DNA of 64,000 nt from Pigmentiphaga sp. NML030171 (GTDB lineage: Bacteria; Pseudomonadota; Gammaproteobacteria; Burkholderiales; Burkholderiaceae_B), in contig NZ_NINX01000025.1 in assembly GCF_002188635.1 (NCBI RefSeq), positions 105,809 through 169,808 on the forward strand, in the 5' to 3' direction. The notes under the pieces are model-generated. The model did not search any database, was not told where the DNA came from, and saw only the letters and a list, made by a program, of their open reading frames with translations. This document shows positions 27,276 through 35,540 of the stretch, piece by piece. The position numbers were made by a program, and so were the translations under genes. Positions within the stretch are counted from its first letter, which is position 1. The number at the start of each line of letters is the position of its first letter.

Positions 27276-28552
27276 CACGCGTTCTCCTGCATCATGCGGT
27301 TCCAATGGCGCCAGAAAGTGCGCAGGTGGTGTTCATCGCTGTTGAGCTGCTCCGACTCGGGCTTGCCCATGCCTCGCGACATCTCCGACCATTCATCGCT
27401 GCGCCAGTTGGCCATGCCCTGCTGCACCAGCTCCAACGCCTCCACGTCATCGGGCGTGGCGAATCCGCCCGGACCGTAGAACGTCAGGAAAGCGTCCAGG
27501 CGGCGGGCCCGGGCCGACTCGTCCTCTTCGACCGGCCCCAGCGCCCAGGCCGTCACCTCCATGCGCTCCGGGCCGTCGGGGAAGAAGGTGCGGATGGTGA
27601 CCGACGAACCGTCGTTGATGACCAGGTTGGGGAAGATGACCAGGTTGCGATTGGTGTTGGCCACGCGCTCGGCGCGCTCCGGGCCCAGCCGCTCCACCAG
27701 TTCCTGGCGGATGGCGTCGATCTCGTCGCGTGCCGCCTCGCCGTACAGCGGTATCCAGTGCGCCACCGGACGGCCGCGGAAATTGACGTTGTCGGTGGTG
27801 AAGTGGCCATTGCCCAGGCTGATGGCATAGCCCTTGGTCGGCAGGACCTGGCCGGCTTCGCGCGGGGGCCGCTCGATGGTCACGCCCGAATTCGCCATGA
27901 AATTCAGCCAGGTCGAGTGCGTGGTCGGCAGGTGGTAGTCGTCCACGCTGTTCTCGACCATCAGCTTCCAGTTGGCCGCCACCGCGTATTCCTGCGTGCC
28001 GGAGATCACCTGCATGGTGCCCGACGGCGACTGGTCCACCACCAGGTCGATGTACTCGGTGGCCCGGCCCAGGTAGGCCTGCAGGGCAGGCGCGTCGGGA
28101 TCCAGGCACATGAACCAGAAATCGCGATATTGCTCGAAGCGCGGCGGCCGTTTCAGGCCATATTCGTTGCGGTCGAACGAGCCTGTGTAGGCGTCCTCGC
28201 CGGGAATGCGCGCCAGGCTGCCATCCAGGCCGTAGCTCCAGCCGTGGTAGACGCAGAAAAACCGCCGGGCGTTGCCCTCGCGCTTGGTGGCCACCACCGC
28301 CCCGCGATGCCGGCAGGTATTGAAGAAGCAGCCGATGGCGCCTTCCGCGTCGCGGGCAAAGATGACCGGCCTGCCCGCGACCTTGCGCGTCACGAAGTCG
28401 CCCGGCTTGGCGAGTTCGGACCCATGGCCGACATAGATCCAGCACTTGGCGAAGACCTTGTCCATTTCCTCGGCCAGCACGGCCGGCGACACATGCACGG
28501 CCCGATGCAGCAAGAAGCGCTGGTTCACGGGATCGTCAATGATGTAGTTCAT
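27275..28552 (-). CDS. Aromatic-ring-hydroxylating dioxygenase, alpha subunit (Rieske)
   Basis: A 425-residue large subunit that inserts both oxygen atoms of O2 into an aromatic ring. The Rieske [2Fe-2S] motif is CRHRG then CVYHGW (C-X-H-X17-C-X2-H, residues about 80-105). The mononuclear iron site follows in ENSVDDYHLPTTHSTW with its two His and Asp near residues 205-215. It has the alpha type that pairs with a beta subunit. There is no ferredoxin or reductase gene beside it, so electrons must come from elsewhere. It is the first gene of the minus-strand run and is divergent from a Bug receptor. Confidence 0.93.
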   Translation of the reverse strand: MNYIIDDPVNQRFLLHRAVHVSPAVLAEEMDKVFAKCWIYVGHGSELAKPGDFVTRKVAGRPVIFARDAEGAIGCFFNTCRHRGAVVATKREGNARRFFCVYHGWSYGLDGSLARIPGEDAYTGSFDRNEYGLKRPPRFEQYRDFWFMCLDPDAPALQAYLGRATEYIDLVVDQSPSGTMQVISGTQEYAVAANWKLMVENSVDDYHLPTTHSTWLNFMANSGVTIERPPREAGQVLPTKGYAISLGNGHFTTDNVNFRGRPVAHWIPLYGEAARDEIDAIRQELVERLGPERAERVANTNRNLVIFPNLVINDGSSVTIRTFFPDGPERMEVTAWALGPVEEDESARARRLDAFLTFYGPGGFATPDDVEALELVQQGMANWRSDEWSEMSRGMGKPESEQLNSDEHHLRTFWRHWNRMMQENA

Positions 28553-28574
28553 CTTTATTCCAACGATTAGGGAC

Positions 28575-28601
28575 GATAGTTAACTCATCGTTAAATCTAT
28601 C
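28575..28601. promoter_or_regulatory. Extended inverted repeat in the alpha/Bug divergent promoter
   Basis: GATAG at 28575-28579 pairs with CTATC at 28597-28601, and inside it TTAAC (28580-28584) pairs with GTTAA (28590-28594) around TCATC. The arms are offset by one base at the centre, but total ten pairs. The site lies 23-49 bases upstream of the alpha start codon. It is probably an operator or the promoter core of the dioxygenase operon. No sigma-70 boxes could be assigned with confidence. Confidence 0.45.
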
Positions 28602-28602
28602 A

Positions 28603-28747
28603 TCCCATATGTTGGGAATAAAAATCCAGCATCTTGCGGATTTCCCTAGGAAAAATTCGTTTACCAAGCGTTATTTATGAGAAATCATTAGGATTAGAAT
28701 CCCACCATTTGGACTTATCTGAATAACAAATATCCCACATTAAGGGA
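28603..28747. promoter_or_regulatory. Three TCCC-N7-GGRV operator-like sites
   Basis: Fifteen-base sites with the same layout occur at 28603-28617 (TCCCATATGTTGGGA) and 28733-28747 (TCCCACATTAAGGGA), both TCCC-N7-GGGA; a weaker copy, TCCCACCATTTGGAC, is at 28700-28714. The 219-base region between the alpha gene and the Bug gene is clearly richer in A+T than its surroundings. The sites lie on both sides of the likely promoters, as expected for a shared regulator, possibly the nearby IclR or solo LuxR protein. Confidence 0.45.
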
Positions 28748-28771
28748 CTTTTAATCCACGAGGAGACAGTG

Positions 28772-29779
28772 ATGCCTGCAATCGCCCCCCTGCTGCCGAA
28801 ACGGCAAGCTCTCGCCTGGCTGGCCGCCGCATGCACGGCCGTGGCCGGTTCCGGACCGGCCTCGGCCGGCGAAACGGATGGCGCCTATCCCGAGCGCACC
28901 GTCACCCTGGTCGTACCCTTCACGCCCGGCACCAGCGCCGACATCATCGCCCGCGTCATCGGCCCCAGGCTGGCCGAACGCTGGAAGGTCGCGGTAGTCA
29001 CCGAAAACCGCCCGGGCGCGGGCGGCAATATCGGAGCGGAGCTGGTGGCGCGCGCCGCACCCGATGGCTACACCCTGCTCATGACGGCTACCGCCTTCGG
29101 CACCACGCCGGTCATCAACAGACACACGCCGTTCGACCCCATCAAGTCTTTCCGCCCGATCGGCCTGGCCGCGACCAGCGCCATGGCCCTGGTCGCCCCG
29201 GGCAAGCTGCCGGCGCAGTCGGTGCAAGACCTGATCCAGCTCGCGCGCGCCCAGCCCGGCAAACTCAACTACGCCTCCCCCGGCACCGGCACCGCGCAGC
29301 ACCTGGCCATGGAACTCCTCAAGCAGAGCGCCCAGCTGGACATGGTCCACATCCCCTACAAGGGCACGGCAGGCGCCCTCACGGACATCATGGGCGGGCA
29401 CGCCCAGGCCATGGTGACGAGCCTGGGCGCGGCCACGCCTTTCCTGCAGAGCGGGCAATTGAAGGCGCTGGCCGTGATGAGCAAGAACCGGGTGCCGGAA
29501 CTGCCCGGTACCTCCACGGTGGTGGAACAGGGACACCCGGAATTGGTGGTGGACACCTGGTATGGACTACTGGCGCCCGCCAATACGCCAGATGCGATCA
29601 TCGGCAAGTGGAACAAGGACCTGAACGCGCTGCTGCGCGATCCGGACGTCATTGCCAGCCTCAAGAACCAGGGCCTGGTGGCAACGGGCGGCACCCCGCA
29701 GGAACTGGGAGCGCTGATCCAGAGCGAACTCGCGCGCTGGGCCAAGGTCGTGGCCGCGGCAAAGATCGCCGCGGATTGA
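28772..29779 (+). CDS. Bug family (TctC) periplasmic solute-binding protein
   Basis: A 335-residue receptor with a signal peptide ending around GPASAG. The signature blocks are YPERTVTLVVPFTPGTSADI, NRPGAGGNIGAELVARAAPDGYTLLM, VHIPYKGTAGALTDIMGGHAQ and PGTSTVVEQGHPELVV. AGGAG lies six bases before the ATG at 28772; the GTG just before it is less likely. It is divergent from the dioxygenase genes and probably binds the same aromatic acid that the dioxygenase uses. It is the second Bug gene framing the island. No permease gene is near. Confidence 0.92.
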   Translation: MPAIAPLLPKRQALAWLAAACTAVAGSGPASAGETDGAYPERTVTLVVPFTPGTSADIIARVIGPRLAERWKVAVVTENRPGAGGNIGAELVARAAPDGYTLLMTATAFGTTPVINRHTPFDPIKSFRPIGLAATSAMALVAPGKLPAQSVQDLIQLARAQPGKLNYASPGTGTAQHLAMELLKQSAQLDMVHIPYKGTAGALTDIMGGHAQAMVTSLGAATPFLQSGQLKALAVMSKNRVPELPGTSTVVEQGHPELVVDTWYGLLAPANTPDAIIGKWNKDLNALLRDPDVIASLKNQGLVATGGTPQELGALIQSELARWAKVVAAAKIAAD

Positions 29780-29805
29780 AGGCGCCCGGCGGGAACGCTC
29801 CGGCC

Positions 29806-30585
29806 TTACAACAGGCCCTGCAGGATGGCCTGGGCCACGGCCGCCTGCTTGTTGTTGACCTGGAGCTTGGCAAAGGCATTGCCCAGGTGGAAGTTCACGG
29901 TCCGTTCGCTCACGCCCAGGATCTGGGCGGTCTCGCCACCGGTCTTGCCCATCGAGGCCCAATGCAGGCACTCCTGCTCGCGCGCGGAAAGCCGGATGGG
30001 AAGCGCGGGCTGATCCTGGTCCGGCAGGCGCAGATACGCATCCACCAGCAACGAAGCGGCGTGATGGCACAGGTCGGCCAATTGCGCATGAGTCTCGAGC
30101 CGGCTCGCCGCCTCGGGGGAATCGAACAGCAGCGCCAGGCAGGCTACCGTATCGCCGGGATGCAGGCCCTCGGCCACCAGGAACAGCGCGCCGTGCGCAT
30201 CCAGGCGCCGCAACGCGTCGTGGGCGGATGAAGGTTCGCCGTCGTCCAGCGCGTGCCAGGCCATGCGAACCTGACCGGACCGCCAGCCGGACGGCGCGAC
30301 CAGCGGCGGAAGCTCCGGCCGGAAACCTTCCCACCAACCCGGCGCATCCTCATACCGCAGCCGCAACACATTACCGTCGCTGGTGCACTGGACGATGCAC
30401 AGCGCGTAATGGGCGGCGCCAAGTTCCCAGGAGAACTCGCGGACGACCTTGCCGATGGCGGCGGGACAGGAGGCTTCAATCAACGGGCGCAGTGCCCGCA
30501 ACGCGCGGGTACTGGGTCTCATGCTCTTCGATGCTGCGTGCTGCGTGCTGCGCAATGCCAAAGATGAAGGGACGGGCTTCGTCAT
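29806..30585 (-). CDS. LuxR family solo regulator with autoinducer-binding-like domain
   Basis: A 259-residue regulator. The N-terminal two-thirds match the autoinducer-binding fold loosely (FSWELGAAHYALC, EDAPGWWEGF, ALFLVAEGLHPG, LADLCHHAASLLV). The C-terminal helix-turn-helix is clear: RLSAREQECLHWASMGKTGGETAQILGVSERTVNFHLGNAFAKLQVNNKQAAVAQA, near residues 195-255. No luxI synthase gene is present, so this is a solo regulator. It may detect an acyl-homoserine lactone or a plant or aromatic signal. The start at 30585 has no strong ribosome site; an ATG at 30522 is possible. Confidence 0.82.
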   Translation of the reverse strand: MTKPVPSSLALRSTQHAASKSMRPSTRALRALRPLIEASCPAAIGKVVREFSWELGAAHYALCIVQCTSDGNVLRLRYEDAPGWWEGFRPELPPLVAPSGWRSGQVRMAWHALDDGEPSSAHDALRRLDAHGALFLVAEGLHPGDTVACLALLFDSPEAASRLETHAQLADLCHHAASLLVDAYLRLPDQDQPALPIRLSAREQECLHWASMGKTGGETAQILGVSERTVNFHLGNAFAKLQVNNKQAAVAQAILQGLL

Positions 30586-30678
30586 TTCACCAGAATGTCA
30601 TTTTTGTAACATTCTATGACGAACTCACTGGTTTGTGAATAACTTTCTGAATGCGAAAGTGTCCGGAGAGGCGCGCCC

Positions 30679-32403
30679 TTATTGGTTCAGCAAAGACAGG
30701 TCCATTTCCGACGCGCGATTCAGGACCGCGGCGACCTTGGTCCGCAGCGCATTCGAATGGGCATGCAGGATCTCGCGCTTGACGTCCAGCAACTGCTGCG
30801 GATGCATCGAGAACTGCGTCAGGCCCAGGCCCAGCAACAGCCGCGTCAACTCGGTATCGCCCGCCATTTCGCCGCACACCGATACCGACTTGCCGGTGCG
30901 CGACCCCGCGTTGATGGTGTTGGCCACCAGGCGCAGCACCGCGGGATGCAGCGAGTCGTACAGCCCGGCCACGTCGGGATCCGCCCGGTCGATGGCCAGC
31001 GTGTACTGGATCAGGTCATTGGTGCCGATGGACAGGAAGTCGAAGGCCTCGACGAAAGGCTCGATGGCGATCGCCACCGCCGGGATCTCGACCATCGCGC
31101 CCACCTGGATGTTCTGGCCATAGGCCTGACCGCGGACGTCGAGCTCCTGCCTGGCCGCCGCGATGGCGGCATAGGAAGCGCGCGCCTCGCGCAGGTGGGC
31201 CACCATGGGGATCAGTATCCGCACCGGGCCATGGGCCGAGGCGCGAAGAATGGCGCGCAGCTGCGTGGCGAACAGTTCGGGATGGGCCAGGCAGTAGCGG
31301 ATCGCGCGCAGGCCCAGCGCCGGGTTGGTGGCCACGGTGGCCTCGCCGTCCAGCGTCTTGTCGGCGCCGATGTCCAGGGTGCGGATGGTGACGGGGCGTC
31401 CCGCCATCGTGCGCACCACCGAGGCATAGGCCTCGTACTGCTCGTCCTCGCCGGGCAGGCCGTCGCGCCCCATGAACAGGAATTCGCTGCGGAACAGGCC
31501 GATGCCCTCGGCCCCCGCGTCCAACGCCGCCTGCGCCTCTTCGGGCAGTTCGATGTTGGCCAGCATGGACACGACCACGCCGTCCAGCGTGATGGCCGGC
31601 ACGTCGCGCAGCGTCGCCAGCGTGGCCCGCTCGCGCGCATAGTCGGCCTGGCGGGCACGGTACTCGGCCACGACGCGCGGCGGCGGGTTGACCAGCAGCA
31701 CGCCGGCCTCGCCATCGACGATGACCATGTCGCCGTCGCGCAGCAGCGTGCGCGCCACGCCCAGCGCCACCACGGCGGGCACGCCCATGCTGCGGGCGAC
31801 GATGGCCGTGTGCGAGGTCGCGCCGCCCAGGTCGGTGGTGAAGGCCGCGAAGCGCGCGCCGCGCAGCTTGAGCATGTCGGCGGGGGCGATGTCGTGCGCG
31901 ACGACGATCAGCGGATCGCCATGGTCGTCGATGGCCGAGCCCTTCAAGCCGCGCGGCCGCCCGTTCGCCTCGGCCAGCGCGTGCAGGATGCGCTCGATCA
32001 CCTGGCGCACGTCGCCGCCCCGCTCGCGCATGTACTCGTCGTCCATCTGCGCGAACTGCTCGGCCAGCGCCTGGCCCTGGGCGGTCAAGGCCCATTCGGC
32101 GTTGTAGTGGCGGGAACGGATGATCTCCAGCGGCTCGAGCGAGATCATCGCGTCGGCCAGGATCATGCTGTGCACCTGGAGGATGGCCCCCAGTTCGCGG
32201 GGCACGTCGGGGGGGAGATGGTCGGCCAGCTGGGCCAGCTCGTCGGAAGCGGCGCGGATGGCGGCGGCCAGGCGCGCGCACTCGGCCTCCACTTCCTCTT
32301 CATCGATACGATAGTGGGATACCTCTAGAGCGGCCGCGCCGATGACCACGGCGCGGCCGATGGCATAGCCGCGCGACACCCCCAGTCCGTGCAAGGCCAG
32401 CAT
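30679..32403 (-). CDS. ptsI: PTS enzyme I (phosphoenolpyruvate-protein phosphotransferase)
   Basis: A 574-residue enzyme that takes phosphate from PEP and passes it to HPr. The active-site His is in GGATSHTAIVARS near residue 185, the PEP-binding loop VCGEMAGD in the C-terminal domain, and RTLDIGADK and RSEFLFMGRDGLP in the barrel are conserved. The start at 32403 has GGAG five bases upstream; an ATG at 32415 is also in frame. It is the last gene of the gshB, EIIA, ptsH, ptsI run. Betaproteobacteria of this kind usually lack a sugar permease EIIC, so the chain is probably regulatory. Confidence 0.95.
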   Translation of the reverse strand: MLALHGLGVSRGYAIGRAVVIGAAALEVSHYRIDEEEVEAECARLAAAIRAASDELAQLADHLPPDVPRELGAILQVHSMILADAMISLEPLEIIRSRHYNAEWALTAQGQALAEQFAQMDDEYMRERGGDVRQVIERILHALAEANGRPRGLKGSAIDDHGDPLIVVAHDIAPADMLKLRGARFAAFTTDLGGATSHTAIVARSMGVPAVVALGVARTLLRDGDMVIVDGEAGVLLVNPPPRVVAEYRARQADYARERATLATLRDVPAITLDGVVVSMLANIELPEEAQAALDAGAEGIGLFRSEFLFMGRDGLPGEDEQYEAYASVVRTMAGRPVTIRTLDIGADKTLDGEATVATNPALGLRAIRYCLAHPELFATQLRAILRASAHGPVRILIPMVAHLREARASYAAIAAARQELDVRGQAYGQNIQVGAMVEIPAVAIAIEPFVEAFDFLSIGTNDLIQYTLAIDRADPDVAGLYDSLHPAVLRLVANTINAGSRTGKSVSVCGEMAGDTELTRLLLGLGLTQFSMHPQQLLDVKREILHAHSNALRTKVAAVLNRASEMDLSLLNQ

Positions 32404-32418
32404 CAAGGTCTCCATAGG

Positions 32419-32694
32419 CTACTCGGCCTCGCCGAACTTCTGCTCGAACAGCGCCCGGATCTGGTCCAGGGCCTCCTGGGCGTCCTCGCCCTCGGCATCG
32501 ACGGTCACCTTGGTGCCGATGCCGGCCGCCAGCATCATGACGCCCATGATGCTCTTGGCATTGACGCGGCGCGTGCCGCGCGCGATGTGGATCTCGCTGC
32601 GGAACCGGCTGGCGAGCTGCGTGAGCTTGGCGGATGCCCGCGCATGCAGGCCCAGCTTGTTGATAACGGCGATGTCGATGCTCGGCATGGTCAA
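32419..32694 (-). CDS. ptsH: Phosphocarrier protein HPr
   Basis: A 91-residue phosphocarrier with the active-site His15 region NKLGLHARASAKLTQLASRF and the regulatory Ser in AKSIMGVMMLAAGIGTKV near residue 46. It accepts phosphate from enzyme I and gives it to EIIA. The seryl site suggests that an HPr kinase/phosphatase controls it, as in other betaproteobacteria. Its start overlaps the EIIA stop by four bases and the ptsI gene follows closely, so the three are translated together. Confidence 0.95.
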   Translation of the reverse strand: MTMPSIDIAVINKLGLHARASAKLTQLASRFRSEIHIARGTRRVNAKSIMGVMMLAAGIGTKVTVDAEGEDAQEALDQIRALFEQKFGEAE

Positions 32695-33104
32695 TGGTCT
32701 TCAGGTTCGCCGTCGACGCGCAAGACGCCTTGCGTGCCGCCGGCCAGGGCGCGCTGCGCCAGATCATCAAGGGAAAGGTGGCGGTAGGGCAAGGTGCGCA
32801 GCAACATCGGTATGTTGACGCCCGCCAGCACGGTGGTGGGCGTTCCCAGCCGCGACGCCTCGCGCGCCGCCCGGTCGGTCTGGTTGGCGGGCGTGGCGCC
32901 CACCACGTCGGTCAGCACCAGCACGCCTTCGCCGGCCGCCGCGGATTCGATGCGCTCGAGCACCGCGCGGAACATCTGGTCGGGATCCTCGTCGTTGCCG
33001 GCATCGTAGGCCAGCACGCCCGACAACTCGCCGAAGATGTGCGATGCGCAGGAAAGGAGCGACGAAGCCAGCGGTTCGTGCGCGACGATGACGACGCCGG
33101 TCAT
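32691..33104 (-). CDS. PTS mannose-type EIIA component
   Basis: A 137-residue EIIA of the mannose (fructose/sorbose) family. The phosphorylated His is in VVIVAHEPLASSLLS near residue 9; TDVVGATPANQ and AGVNIPMLLR are conserved too. No EIIB, EIIC or EIID gene is present, so this protein is probably the end of a regulatory phosphate chain, as proposed for the PtsA/ManX-like protein of other betaproteobacteria. It overlaps gshB upstream and ptsH downstream by four bases each, an unusually tight arrangement. Confidence 0.9.
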   Translation of the reverse strand: MTGVVIVAHEPLASSLLSCASHIFGELSGVLAYDAGNDEDPDQMFRAVLERIESAAAGEGVLVLTDVVGATPANQTDRAAREASRLGTPTTVLAGVNIPMLLRTLPYRHLSLDDLAQRALAGGTQGVLRVDGEPEDH

Positions 33105-34078
33105 GCCGATCTCGCTTCCGGTTTCGCGGCGACGGCGTCCTCGAGGGCCCGCGCGAACATCGCGCCGACGTCGAAGCCGGTCTGCTCGGTGATTTCACAG
33201 AACGTGGTGGGGCTGGTCACGTTGATCTCGGTGACGTAGTCGCCGATCACGTCCAGGCCCACCAGCAGCAGCCCCCGCGCGGCGAGCTTCGGCCCCAGCT
33301 CGCGGGCGATGGCCAGGTCGCGCCCGGACAGCGGCTGCGCCACGCCCCGGCCGCCGGCGGCCAGGTTGCCGCGGGTCTCGCCCGCCTGCGGAATGCGCGC
33401 CAGGCAATACGGCACGGGCTCGCCGCCGATCAGCAGCACCCGCTTGTCGCCCTGCAGGATCTCGGGAATGTAGCGCTGCGCCATGATGCTGCGCTGGCCG
33501 TTGTCGGTCAGCGTCTCGAGGATGGCGTTCAGGTTCGCCTCCCGCGGCGCCAGCCGGAAGATCCCGGTGCCGCCCATGCCGTCCAGCGGCTTGACGATGA
33601 CGTCGTGGTATTCGTTGTGGAAGGCCCGCAGGCGCGCCATGTCGCGCGTCACCAGCGTCGGCACCGTCAGGTGCGGGAACTCGGCGATCGCCAGCTTCTC
33701 GGGGTGGTTGCGGATCGCGGCCCCGGAATTGAACACGCGCGCGCCCTGGGCCTCGGCCCGCTCCAGCAGGTGGGTGGAATACACGTATTCCATGTCGAAC
33801 GGCGGGTCTTTGCGCATCAACACCGCGTCGAAGGCGGTCAGCGGCTGGTCGCCCTCGGGGCCTTCCTTCCACCAGGCATGCTCGTGCAGGTCGGCGTCCG
33901 GAACCAGCTCGACGGGCCGGGAAGCGGTGCGCACCGCGCCGTCGATGATGTAGAGATCGCCCTGCATCGCCACGCTCAGCCGGTGGCCGCGGGCCACGAG
34001 GGCCCGCATCATCGCCACGGAGGTGTCCTTGTAGGCCTTTAGCGCGGGAAGCGGGTCAACAATGAAAAGTACGTGCAT
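33101..34078 (-). CDS. gshB: Glutathione synthetase
   Basis: A 325-residue ATP-grasp enzyme that joins glycine to gamma-glutamylcysteine. MRKDPPFDMEYVYSTHLLE, NHPEKLAIAEFPHLTVPTLVT, IVKPLDGMGGTGIFRL (ATP lid) and GLDVIGDYVTEINVTSPTTF are diagnostic. Length equals E. coli GshB. It begins the gshB, EIIA, ptsH, ptsI run, with a four-base overlap to the EIIA gene. The link of gshB with the PTS genes is common in betaproteobacteria. Confidence 0.96.
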   Translation of the reverse strand: MHVLFIVDPLPALKAYKDTSVAMMRALVARGHRLSVAMQGDLYIIDGAVRTASRPVELVPDADLHEHAWWKEGPEGDQPLTAFDAVLMRKDPPFDMEYVYSTHLLERAEAQGARVFNSGAAIRNHPEKLAIAEFPHLTVPTLVTRDMARLRAFHNEYHDVIVKPLDGMGGTGIFRLAPREANLNAILETLTDNGQRSIMAQRYIPEILQGDKRVLLIGGEPVPYCLARIPQAGETRGNLAAGGRGVAQPLSGRDLAIARELGPKLAARGLLLVGLDVIGDYVTEINVTSPTTFCEITEQTGFDVGAMFARALEDAVAAKPEARSA

Positions 34079-34127
34079 GATGGCCTTGAATGCCCGCCGG
34101 ACGCGGGCGCGGAAAGGAATAATGATT

Positions 34128-35540
34128 CTAGCAAGCCGGCGCGGGCGCCGCCGAACCGTCCGCGTACCGGAAGGGCGCGGGCTGGCGCGAGCGGTCGTAC
34201 ACCGGCCGCCCCGCCACGTAGGTGGCGCGGACGGCGCGGTCGTCGCCCAGCGTCATCAGCACGAACAGCCGCTCCATCAGGTCGGCGCAATAGCGCATCC
34301 GGAAATCCATCAGGGGCGTGGACTTCAGGTCCAGCACCACCAGGTCGGCCTCGTAGCCCGGCTCGATCGCTCCCAGGCGGTCGTCCAGATAAAGCGCATG
34401 CGCGCCACCCCGGGTCGCCAGGTAGAACGCATGGGCGGCGGTCAGCCGCGTCTGGTTCAGGGCCGCCACCTTGTAAGCCTCGTTCAGCGTCTGCAACTGC
34501 GAGAAGGCCGTGCCGCCGCCTATGTCCGTGCCCAGCCCCACCCGCACCGGCCGGTCGGCCCGCTTGGCGTCGAACACCCGGAACAGCCCGCTGCCCAGGA
34601 ACAGGTTGGACGTCGGACAGTGCGACAGCGCCGCCCCGGCCCGGTGGCAGGCGCACAACTCGTCTTCCGAGACGTGCACCGCGTGCGCGAAGATCGCGCG
34701 CGGTCCCGCCAGCCCGGCCCGGCGGTAGACCTCGAAATAATCGCAGCAGTCCGGGAACAGCTCCGCGATCCAGCCCACCTCGCCCAGGTTCTCGCTCAGA
34801 TGGGTCTGCATGTAGGTCCCGGGATGCTCGCGCCACAGGCGGGCGGCCGATTCCAGCTGCGCCTGGGACGAGGTCGCCGCGAAGCGCGGGGTGATGCAAT
34901 ACAGCTGCCGCCCCTTGCCGTGCCACTTGCGGATCAGGTCCCGGGAGTCCTCGTACCCGCTTTGCACCGTATCCCGCAGCGCCTCCGGCGCGTTGCGGTC
35001 CATCAGCACCTTGCCGGCGATCATGCGCGTGTCGAAGCGCTGCGAGGCCTGGAAGAACGCGTCCACCGACCCCGGATGCACCGTGCAGTACACCGCCGCC
35101 GTCGTCGTGCCCGCCCGCAGCAGCTCGCGCAGGAACAGTTCGCTGACCATCCCGGCGTGCGCCGGGTCGGCGAACTGCTGCTCGGTCACGAAGGTGTACT
35201 TGTTCAGCCACTCCAGCAGCTGCTCGCCGAAGGCGCCGATCATCTGGGTCTGCGGGTAATGGATGTGGGTGTCGACGAAGCCGGGCAAGATCAGGGCGTC
35301 CGGATAGTGCGCCACCGGCATGGAGCCTTCGACCGAGGCGCGCAGCCGGTCGTAGGGGCCGGCTTCCGCGATCCGGCCGTCCTCGATCACTACCAGCGCA
35401 TCGGGCAGGTGGGTGTACGAGGCGTGCGGATCCGACAGGAAAGGATCGGCATGGAAACTCAGCGTGGCGCCGCGCAGGGCGTGACGGCCGGGGCCGAAGC
35501 GGGAGTCGGGGGCGTCAGGGCCCGGGCGGGAGCGGGTCAT
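34128..35540 (-). CDS. guaD: Guanine deaminase
   Basis: A 470-residue amidohydrolase that turns guanine into xanthine and ammonia. Zinc ligands appear as FVDTHIHYPQ (HxH near residue 85), QTHLSENLGEV with its His, IFAHAVHVSEDE and the Asp in GLGTDIGGGTAFS. IGAFGEQLLEWL and DALILPG are guanine-deaminase specific. The ATG at 35540 is chosen since GAGG is six bases upstream; an ATG at 35546 is also in frame. Its 5' end overlaps the ABC transporter stop by 26 bases, so the two genes are probably co-transcribed. Confidence 0.92.
   Translation of the reverse strand: MTRSRPGPDAPDSRFGPGRHALRGATLSFHADPFLSDPHASYTHLPDALVVIEDGRIAEAGPYDRLRASVEGSMPVAHYPDALILPGFVDTHIHYPQTQMIGAFGEQLLEWLNKYTFVTEQQFADPAHAGMVSELFLRELLRAGTTTAAVYCTVHPGSVDAFFQASQRFDTRMIAGKVLMDRNAPEALRDTVQSGYEDSRDLIRKWHGKGRQLYCITPRFAATSSQAQLESAARLWREHPGTYMQTHLSENLGEVGWIAELFPDCCDYFEVYRRAGLAGPRAIFAHAVHVSEDELCACHRAGAALSHCPTSNLFLGSGLFRVFDAKRADRPVRVGLGTDIGGGTAFSQLQTLNEAYKVAALNQTRLTAAHAFYLATRGGAHALYLDDRLGAIEPGYEADLVVLDLKSTPLMDFRMRYCADLMERLFVLMTLGDDRAVRATYVAGRPVYDRSRQPAPFRYADGSAAPAPAC

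Noticed and set aside
28580..28594. TTAAC-N5-GTTAA read as a LysR T-N11-A box
   Set aside because: No LysR gene is next to it, and the neighbours are IclR and LuxR types; kept only as a generic inverted repeat.
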